Positions 1 to 7,643 of a stretch of DNA of 11,406 bases are shown here, piece by piece (position 1 is the stretch's first letter; each line of letters opens with the position of its first letter). The position numbers were made by a program, and so were the translations under genes. The notes below the pieces were generated by a model. The model searched no databases. It was not told the DNA's origin and was given only the letters and a program-made list of their open reading frames with translations. The stretch covers positions 1 through 11,406 of the forward strand of contig JAVBNC010000050.1 in NCBI GenBank assembly GCA_031551765.1. The letters are read 5' to 3'. The DNA is from JAVBNC01 sp031551765. GTDB taxonomy: Bacteria > Desulfobacterota > Desulfovibrionia > Desulfovibrionales > Desulfovibrionaceae.

Positions 1-345
1 CCGGCGCGCGCGCGCCCCCCCCCCCGCCTTCGTCCCCCCCGGAGGCGGGAATCCCCCCTTGTGGGAAAACGGGGGTTTTCCCTCCTCCGGACCTCCTCCC
101 TTGCCCCTAAAAACTTTGACAGGGTAATGGGGGCGTCTCTCTTTGATGGTGTCGGCTCCGTACAATCACGGTTCCGCCCCTTTCAGCTTATCAAATCAGC
201 ACCCGCCAGTATGTGAGCGCTGCAAGCGCGAACAGAACGGCAGATGCGCACTAGCTTTTTATCCACCCTGAATGGGTTCCAAGGGGCGCGCCCCTTGGCG
301 GGTGCAGGGCAGAGCCCTGCTCTCACTCTTGGATGGCTTCGACAA
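1..345 (-). repeat. Composite intergenic repeat, copy A (inverted, internally deleted)
   Basis: Read on the - strand this copy begins 7 bp after the M23 gene stop with TTGTCGAAGCC and aligns with copies B (7215-7602) and C (10931-11360). It holds hairpin 1 (arms GCAGGGC/GCCCTGC, 304-320) and hairpin 2, a perfect 20-bp palindrome at 279-298. Next come the shared block reading CATCTGCCGTTCTG, the linker GCGCTCACATACTG, and a 3' module starting ATCAAAG and running through ACCCTGTCAAAG. It ends in a G/C-rich hairpin at 39-90. Compared with B it lacks about 80 bp (hairpins 4 to 8); the junction is at about 221-231. The outer end is at or beyond the window edge. No protein-coding role is supported. 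Confidence 0.85.
39..90 (-). repeat. G/C-rich terminal hairpin of repeat copy A
   Basis: Arms lie at 39-58 and 71-90 and pair at 17 of 20 positions around a 12-nt loop (59-70). This is the counterpart of the terminal palindromes in copies B and C. The core sequence differs from theirs but is still self-complementary. It could act as a transcription terminator or mRNA 3' structure for the M23 gene; no clear U-tract follows, so that role is inferred. Confidence 0.6.
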
Positions 346-352
346 CTAATCC

Positions 353-1684
353 CTACGGCTCCAGCGGCAGATCCCGCGTGCCGTCAAGATACCCGCGCCA
401 GAGGGCGGCGTGGCGGGCGAAGGCGGGCTGGTCTTTTTTGCTGACCGGCTCGCTCCTGGGGGAAAGGACTTTGAGGGGGTTGACGTAGGACCCGTCTTTT
501 TTCATGCGGAAATCCAAATGGGGGCCGGTGGAAACGCCGGTGCTGCCCACGTAGCCGATAATTTCTCCCTGGCTGACCTTGACGCCCTTTTTGGCTGTGC
601 GGGCGATGCGGGAAAGGTGCAGATACATGGTTTCGTAGCCGCCGGGGTGGCGCAGGGCCACGTAGTTGCCCGCGCCGTTGCCCCAGCCGGAGAAAGAGAC
701 TATTCCGCCGCCCACGGCCTTGACGGGCGTGCCGGTGGGCGCGGCGTAGTCCACGGCCGGATGGGCGCGCCAGACGTTGAGCACGGGATGGAAACGCCGG
801 TTGGTGAACTGGGAGGAAATGCGGGTGAAGGAGAGCGGGGCTTTGAGAAAGGCGCGTTTGACGCTCTCGCCCTTGATGTTGAAGTAGTGGGGCGTGCCCA
901 GACTGTCTTTGAAGAGGAAGCCTTCGAAGGTTTCGCCCTGGTTGGTGAAGGAGGCGGCGCGGATTTTGCCGTAGCCGGCGAAAGTTCCTTCCCGGAAACG
1001 CTTTTCCACGATGAGCGTGAATTTGTCGCCGTCGCGCAGGTCGCGGATAAAGTTGATTTCCCAGGCGAAAATGTCGGCCAGGGCAATGGCCAGCGTGGGG
1101 CTTTCCCCGGCGTCGGCCACGGCCTGGAACAGGCTGGAATCTATGCTGCCGGTGACGCGTTCCAGGAGGACGGTGTAGGGAATGCGCTCCAGGTGGGCGT
1201 TGAAGCCGTCGCCGTTCTTGGAGATGATGAGCTTTTGCTCGTTGTCGATTTCGTAGCTGAAGCTGAGAAAGCCTTCGTCGGCGGTAAAGGTGACGGTGTA
1301 GGGGTTGCCCATGCGCAGGCGGTTCAGGGCAAACACGCTGCGGGAAGCGTCGCTGACGGCCTGTATTTCCCCTTGGTTCAGCCATTCCTGCAGCAGCACG
1401 GCGGCCGTGTCCCCGGAAGAGACGGTGCCGTGGTACATGAGCGGGCCGCGCGCTTTGGGTTCCGCGTCCCGCCCGTCAGAGGAGGGGTCCGTGCCGCCGG
1501 AGACGTCCTCCTTTTCCGGAGAAGCCGGGGCAGCGGCTTGCTCCGTGGCCGCGAATTCCGCATCCGGGGTTTTCCTGAATGGGGAAACGGCAAAAAACAA
1601 GGCGGCCCCCACGGCCAGCAGCAGGAAAAGGGAAGCGAGGATAAAGCGTTTTCGAGGCGTACGTCGAATGCGGGTTTTGCGCAT
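353..1684 (-). CDS. Membrane-anchored M23 family peptidoglycan endopeptidase
   Basis: A 443-residue protein with a basic N-terminus, one hydrophobic segment (about residues 14-33) and no lipobox, so probably an inner-membrane-anchored periplasmic enzyme. A Pro/Ala/acidic linker (about 37-80) and an OapA/MepM-like middle domain (about 85-280) precede the LytM/M23 zinc peptidase domain (about 290-405). Visible motifs are H308-x3-D312, H356 in YLHLS, and H389-L-D391-F in place of the usual HxH. Family members cut peptide cross-links in the cell wall or act as regulators of other hydrolases. The ATG at 1682-1684 is preferred because the basic-plus-hydrophobic start follows at once; an upstream GTG at 1792 would add 36 residues unlike a signal sequence. 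No strong SD is visible. It is divergent from dnaA and followed by repeat copy A. MepM-like function is inferred from domain order. Confidence 0.9.
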   Translation of the reverse strand: MRKTRIRRTPRKRFILASLFLLLAVGAALFFAVSPFRKTPDAEFAATEQAAAPASPEKEDVSGGTDPSSDGRDAEPKARGPLMYHGTVSSGDTAAVLLQEWLNQGEIQAVSDASRSVFALNRLRMGNPYTVTFTADEGFLSFSYEIDNEQKLIISKNGDGFNAHLERIPYTVLLERVTGSIDSSLFQAVADAGESPTLAIALADIFAWEINFIRDLRDGDKFTLIVEKRFREGTFAGYGKIRAASFTNQGETFEGFLFKDSLGTPHYFNIKGESVKRAFLKAPLSFTRISSQFTNRRFHPVLNVWRAHPAVDYAAPTGTPVKAVGGGIVSFSGWGNGAGNYVALRHPGGYETMYLHLSRIARTAKKGVKVSQGEIIGYVGSTGVSTGPHLDFRMKKDGSYVNPLKVLSPRSEPVSKKDQPAFARHAALWRGYLDGTRDLPLEP

Positions 1685-1728
1685 GAATAATCCAGTTCTC
1701 TGCGGCACGGGCGCGGATGCTCCGCCCG

Positions 1729-1750
1729 CGCGCCGAAAAAACCCGGCGCG
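1729..1750 (-). other. Hairpin in the presumed 5' leader of the M23 gene
   Basis: CGCGCCG (1729-1735) and CGGCGCG (1744-1750) form a 7-bp stem with an A-rich loop on the + strand (U-rich in the M23 mRNA). It lies about 45 nt before the chosen ATG. It may only affect mRNA stability or translation. If translation really begins at the upstream GTG (1792), it is coding sequence instead. Confidence 0.35.
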
Positions 1751-1794
1751 TGTGCCGTGACGGTTATACATGGCGGAAGGGGACTTTGTCACCG

Positions 1795-1850
1795 TTTTGA
1801 ATATACTCTATAATTTAAGCATGTTATAACGAAAACGCTTAAATATTCCG
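1795..1850. promoter_or_regulatory. AT-rich palindromic segment: candidate origin unwinding element or divergent promoter region
   Basis: This stretch is strikingly AT-rich against a GC-rich background. It carries an inverted repeat, ATTTAAGC (1813-1820) and GCTTAAAT (1837-1844), around the central palindrome GTTATAAC (1823-1830). Position between dnaA and a divergent gene fits either a DNA unwinding element or an operator/promoter. On the - strand, TATAGA- and TATATT-like -10 candidates for the M23 gene are present without a good -35. No consensus DnaA box was found beside it, so the origin role is only inferred. Confidence 0.4.
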
Positions 1851-2190
1851 GCGCCGTGCGGCCTGTTGGCGGCCGCGCGGCCTCTTTTACTTTCAGCGCG
1901 GGGAAAAAGCATGGGGTTCCAGGAGTATCCGGTGCTGCGGGCTGCGGGGGTAAAATCAAGCAATGCCTTGTGGGAAGCAGCTTTTTTTGCTATTGTCACC
2001 CATCGACAGATAGGGGGGAATCCCTATTACCGTTCCCGGGCTTTCAGCCCGTTTTATCTCGGGATCATTTGGCGTGAACGGATCTGTCCCCTGGCAAAAA
2101 AGTGCTGCGCGGCGCGACCCCGGGTATGAAGGCCCCTTTTTGCGCCATTCTCCGCCACAGATTTTTGCGTAACCCAAGGTTTTCTCGTCC
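1851..2190 (+). promoter_or_regulatory. Upstream region of dnaA: weak promoter candidate and leader
   Basis: No gene is supported here. A weak sigma70-type candidate is TTGTGG (1968-1973), a 17-bp spacer, then TATTGT (1991-1996), which would give a leader of roughly 190 nt. The leader contains an interrupted repeat, ATAGGG (2010-2015) with CCCTAT (2022-2027), and the hairpin at 2037-2051. I looked for TTATCCACA-type DnaA boxes on both strands and saw no good match, only 6-7 of 9 partial ones. Confidence 0.3.
2037..2055 (+). terminator. Terminator-like hairpin upstream of dnaA
   Basis: CGGGCT (2037-2042) and AGCCCG (2046-2051) form a 6-bp stem with a 3-nt loop followed by TTTTA. The polarity suits + strand transcripts. 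No + strand gene ends just upstream, so if functional it would act on dnaA leader transcripts (attenuation) or block stray transcription into dnaA. The short U-tract makes this tentative. Confidence 0.35.
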
Positions 2191-3486
2191 GTGTTGAAAA
2201 AGACCCTTCGCACCTCTTTGCGGGCCACGCATTCGGAACAGGATCTGAAGAAATGGTTCGATCCTCTTCTCTTGCGCCAAGGCCGCGAGGGCGAGCTGGA
2301 AGTGCATTTTCCCCACGCCCTGTTCGCGGGCTGGTTTGACGCGGAAAAACGCACGCTCCTGGAACGGGAGCTGGCAAGAGCTCTGGGCCGTTCCGTGGCG
2401 GTCAGCTATTGCGCGCCGGGCGGTACGGTACGCGCCGCGCCCCTGCCGCTGGAAAAAAAAAGTGGGACGCCCCTGGCCCGTACCGGGGATTCTTGCTCGT
2501 TCGAAAATTTCATCTGCAACAAAAAGAACGAATTCCCCTTGGCCATGGCCAGAAAAGTAGCCCTGGACCCGGCCAACAAGTCCTATTTCCCCTTTGTCAT
2601 CTGCGGCAAGGGCACCTGCGGCAAAACCCACATGCTGCGGGCCACGGCCAGGGCCATGGCTTCCGGCGGCGCGGCCCGCGCCATGTACCTGGGCAGCGTG
2701 GAAGACCTTTCCGCCTCCCACCCGGGCATAGGCGGTTCAGCCGCCCGGCAGCGCATTTCCGGTTACGAGGCGCTGTTTCTGGATGACGCCCAGCGTCTTT
2801 CCGAACACCCGGCCCTGCAGCAGGAACTTATTTATCTGGCCGACCACTTCCGGGACCGCGGCAAGCCCCTGGTGCTGGCCTTTGACGAAGAGCTGGACAA
2901 GACGGGTATTTCGGACAGGCTGCGCTCCCGCCTGGAAGCCGGCCTGGTGGTCACCCTGAAAAAGCCGGACCTGGACATACGTCTGCGCTACGTGCTGGCG
3001 GAAACGGCCCGCCTGGGCCAGGCGTTGTCCAAAGAGCAGGCGCTGAGCCTGGCCCAGCGTTTTCACGATCTACGGCTGCTTTCCGGGATCATGAACAAAA
3101 TTTCCGCGTTCTGCGCCACCAACGCCTGCGCGCTGAACGACACGGACCTGGAAAAACTGCTCAGCCACAGCGCGGAAAGCGCCAGCCAGTCCATTACCCC
3201 GGAAAGCATCATCAACGCCGTGGCGGAACACTTTTCCCTGCCGCCCGCGCTTATTCTGGGCAGCAGGCGGCAGCCGGACATTGTGCAGGCCCGGCAGATC
3301 AGCATGTTTTTGTGCCGGGATCTCCTGGGGCTTTCCTTCCCCGCCCTGGGCGAAATTTTTGGAGGGAAAAATCACGCGACCGTGGTGTACGCGTATAAAA
3401 AAATCCAAAAATTACAGGAAGGTGACAGCACTATGAACAGTCTGGTTACAGCTATAAGGAAAAAGTGCGTAACCCGCCGGGGCTGA
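2191..3486 (+). CDS. dnaA: Chromosomal replication initiator protein DnaA
   Basis: A 431-residue AAA+ initiator. It binds and melts the chromosomal origin and loads DnaB helicase. Domain I is at about 1-75 with a very short domain II. The AAA+ domain (about 100-300) has Walker A G139-KGTC-GKT146, Walker B FLDDA (196-200), and the box VII signature SDRLRSR (241-247), where R247 matches the E. coli arginine finger R285. Domain IV (about 335-410) has the helix-turn-helix and the signature GGKNHATV (391-398). Walker A departs from the usual GGVGLGKT and the signature from GGRDHTTV, but the fold and key residues are kept. Translation starts at GTG 2191; AAGG at 2176-2179 is the nearest SD-like run, rather far at 11 nt, so TTG 2194 is a minor alternative. 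It is first of the dnaA-dnaN-gyrB-gyrA series. Confidence 0.96.
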   Translation: MLKKTLRTSLRATHSEQDLKKWFDPLLLRQGREGELEVHFPHALFAGWFDAEKRTLLERELARALGRSVAVSYCAPGGTVRAAPLPLEKKSGTPLARTGDSCSFENFICNKKNEFPLAMARKVALDPANKSYFPFVICGKGTCGKTHMLRATARAMASGGAARAMYLGSVEDLSASHPGIGGSAARQRISGYEALFLDDAQRLSEHPALQQELIYLADHFRDRGKPLVLAFDEELDKTGISDRLRSRLEAGLVVTLKKPDLDIRLRYVLAETARLGQALSKEQALSLAQRFHDLRLLSGIMNKISAFCATNACALNDTDLEKLLSHSAESASQSITPESIINAVAEHFSLPPALILGSRRQPDIVQARQISMFLCRDLLGLSFPALGEIFGGKNHATVVYAYKKIQKLQEGDSTMNSLVTAIRKKCVTRRG

Positions 3487-3621
3487 CGGAACCTGTGCGC
3501 AAGCTTCCTGGAACCGACAACTTCCGTTCCCAGGGTGTTACCGGAAATAGTCTGTAAAATTATATGGATAGTTAGTTAGCGACAAAGAAACAGTCCCTAT
3601 AAAAACTATAAGGAATATTCT
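3487..3621 (+). promoter_or_regulatory. dnaA-dnaN spacer: hairpin, AT-rich stretch, dnaN RBS
   Basis: CCTGGAAC (3507-3514) pairs with 3526-3534 with one bulged C around an 11-nt loop; no U-tract follows, so it is not a convincing terminator. Bases 3550-3621 are AT-rich, with a -10-like TAAAAT (3555-3560) lacking a clear -35, and TATAAA (3598-3603), which would start transcription on top of the RBS. The dnaN SD is AAGGAA (3610-3615), 6 nt before ATG 3622. A dnaN promoter is plausible but not proven. Confidence 0.4.
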
Positions 3622-4778
3622 ATGCTTTTGAAGATATACAAAGAAGACGTGATCGACGGACTGCAGAAAGCCGCCAACATCATTCCCGCCAAAACCGGGG
3701 CCGCGTATCTGCGCTCCATCTGGCTCAAGGCTGAAAACGGCTCTTTACAGATCATGGCCACGGACTCCAACCTGGAATTCCGGGGCGCGTACACGGCGGA
3801 AATCAGCAAGGGCGGGCTGGCCGGGGTACAGGGCAGGGCCTTTGTGGATCTGTTGCGCAAGCTGCCCGGCGGCCAGATTTCCCTGTCCCTGGACGAAGCC
3901 AGCGGCAACCTGCTCATCGAACAGGGACGCCGTAAATATAAGCTGCCCACCAACGACCCGGTGTGGTTCCAGAATTTTTCCGAGTTTCCGGAATCCGGGG
4001 CCGTGGTCTGGTCCGGGGACTATCTGGCCGAGCTCATCGAGCGCGTTTCCTACTGCATAGGCGACAGCGACAACATGGACGCCATCAGCTGCCTGCTGCT
4101 CAAGCCCCTGCCGGAAGGCCAGATAGACGCCTGCGGCCTCAACGGGCACCAGTTCGCTCTGCTGCGTTTCCTGAACGACGATTTGCACGCGCTGCTCCCG
4201 GCGGACGGCATTCTGGTGCAGAAAAAGTACCTGGCCGAACTGAAAAAATGGCTGGGCACGGCGGAAGTGGAGCTGAACCTGGGCGACAAGCGCCTGTTCC
4301 TGCGTACCGGGGACAAGAAAGAAACCTTCAGCCTGCCGCTTTCCCAGCACCAGTACCCGGACTACCTGAATTTCCTGTCCAAGCTGGACGACCCCGCCGC
4401 CTCCAAGCTCACCGTGCAGCGCAAAGAAGCCCAGGACGCCCTGGAGCGCCTGCTCATTTTCAATACCGACAGCAACCGCTGCACCTATTTCACCTTGTCC
4501 GGGTCGGAAGTGGTGCTTTCCTCCACCGGCCAGGACGTGGGCTCGGCCACGGAAAGCCTGGACGCGGAATACGGCGGCAGCATAGCCAAAATAGCGTTTC
4601 CCACCAGAAACCTTCTGGAAATACTGGACCACTACCGTTCGGAAAAACTCAGCTTCATCCTGACGGGCAGCGAAGGCCCCTGCGGCATCAAGGGCGGTGA
4701 CGACGCGGAATACACGGTCATCATCATGCCCATGAAAATAGTTGAAGAGACGTATTACAGCGAAGAAGAGGTTACTTC

Positions 4779-4782
<4 letters not shown>
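3622..4782 (+). CDS. dnaN: DNA polymerase III subunit beta (sliding clamp)
   Basis: A 386-residue beta clamp. It dimerises into a ring round DNA and gives DNA polymerase III its processivity; it also recruits other replication and repair partners. Three clamp domains are apparent at about 1-125, 130-250 and 255-375. Recognisable stretches are the first strand and helix (LLKIYKEDVIDGLQKAANII), the domain II region LNGHQFALL, and the domain III end with IIMPMKI (residues 367-373). In E. coli the protein ends at the corresponding MPMRL; here 13 further residues follow, rich in Glu and Ser. A clear SD (AAGGAA, 3610-3615) supports the ATG at 3622. The stop overlaps the gyrB start in ATGA, so translational coupling is likely. 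recF, which often lies between dnaN and gyrB, is absent. Confidence 0.96.
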
Positions 4783-7196
<2,414 letters not shown>

Positions 7197-7539
7197 CGGG
7201 GTTGGAAGGCAATTTTGTCGAAGCCAATTAAGAGTCGAAGCAGGGCTCTGCCCTGCACCCGCCAAGGGCTGGCGCCCCTGGACCCCATACAGGGTAGCTA
7301 AGAAAAATGTGCGCATCTGCCGTTCTGCTGACCAGGCACTTCCTGTGCCTGGCCCCTACGGGGCGCCGGGGAAGACCCCGGCGGGCAATTTTGCTATCCT
7401 GCAAAATTGTCGCGCCACGGCGCTCACATACTGACGGATGCTGAATTGATAGAGTGAAAAAGGCGCTGCCGCAATTGTACGGCAGCCATACGATCAACGA
7501 GAAACGGCCCCATAAACCCTGTCAAAGTTTTTTGAGGAA

Positions 7540-7562
7540 GGGATGGGGGTCCGGGGGAAGGG
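7540..7562 (+). other. Predicted G-quadruplex motif in copy B
   Basis: Four G-runs of 3, 5, 5 and 3 or more are separated by loops of 2-3 nt (GGG-AT-GGGGG-TCC-GGGGG-AA-GGG). This meets the standard G3+N1-7 pattern on the + strand, and so in the mRNA if transcribed from gyrB. The motif overlaps the left arm of the 7551-7602 hairpin, so the two structures are mutually exclusive. Confidence 0.55.
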
Positions 7563-7602
7563 AAACCCCTTTTTTCCAAAAAAGGGGTTTCCCTTCCCCC
7601 GG
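7551..7602 (+). repeat. Perfect 25-bp-arm hairpin ahead of gyrA
   Basis: Arms 7551-7575 and 7578-7602 are exact reverse complements over 25 bases, with CC (7576-7577) at the centre. It is the inner part of the 3' palindrome of repeat copy B. Beyond the 25 bp the right arm no longer matches, as it does in copy C. As RNA it would be very stable and would lie between gyrB and gyrA. It may act as a terminator or a block to exonucleases; the flanking U-tract expected of a classical terminator is absent. Confidence 0.85.
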
Positions 7603-7604
7603 GC

Positions 7605-7638
7605 GTCGCGTCAGCGCGACCCCCCTGGCCGCCGGAGG
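7605..7638 (+). promoter_or_regulatory. Second hairpin and ribosome binding site of gyrA
   Basis: GTCGCG (7605-7610) and CGCGAC (7615-7620) form a 6-bp stem with loop TCAG, starting 2 bp after the large hairpin. The gyrA SD GGAGG (7634-7638) lies 5 nt before the GTG at 7644 and decides that start. No convincing promoter was seen between the hairpins and the SD, so gyrA transcription either reads through from gyrB or starts within the repeat. Confidence 0.6.
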
Positions 7639-7643
7639 CATTT

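Larger units (their letters stand above)
7215..7602 (+). repeat. Composite intergenic repeat, copy B (between gyrB and gyrA)
   Basis: It begins about 18 bp after the gyrB stop with TTGTCGAAGCC. Hairpins visible in order: H1 GCAGGGC/GCCCTGC (7240-7256); H2 region CCAAGGGCTGGCGCCCCTGG (imperfect); H4 CAGGCAC/GTGCCTG (7333-7351); H5 GCCCC/GGGGC (7352-7364); H6 CGCCGGGG/CCCCGGCG (7364-7383); H7 CAATTTTGC/GCAAAATTG (7386-7409); H8 GCGCC/GGCGC (7412-7423); H9 GCTGCCG/CGGCAGC (7465-7486). The 3' module starts with ATCAACG (7493) and ends in the large hairpin at 7551-7602. Bases 7382-7427 are identical to 11088-11133 in copy C over 46 bp. Its role is unknown; a structured 3' UTR, terminator, or non-autonomous mobile element (MITE-like) would all fit. 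Confidence 0.9.

Noticed and set aside
259..267. TTATCCACC, an 8 of 9 match to the DnaA box
   Set aside because: A single isolated site inside repeat copy A, not conserved in copies B and C and 1.9 kb from dnaA; likely chance.
410..1690. + strand open frame (426 codons) opposite the M23 gene
   Set aside because: No recognisable domain and composition typical of an antisense shadow; the - strand protein has clear M23 motifs.
1685..1792. N-terminal extension of the M23 protein from GTG 1792
   Set aside because: The added 36 residues precede a normal membrane-anchor start, lack hydrophobic or conserved character, and no SD supports the GTG.
7228..7497. - strand frame in copy B with a peptide also found at 10961-11197 in copy C
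   Set aside because: Similarity is fully explained by the shared DNA repeat; no RBS or domain, and copy A breaks it by deletion.
7197..7643. CRISPR-like array of repeated short palindromes
   Set aside because: The hairpins differ in sequence and are not separated by regular unique spacers; they are modules of one repeat.
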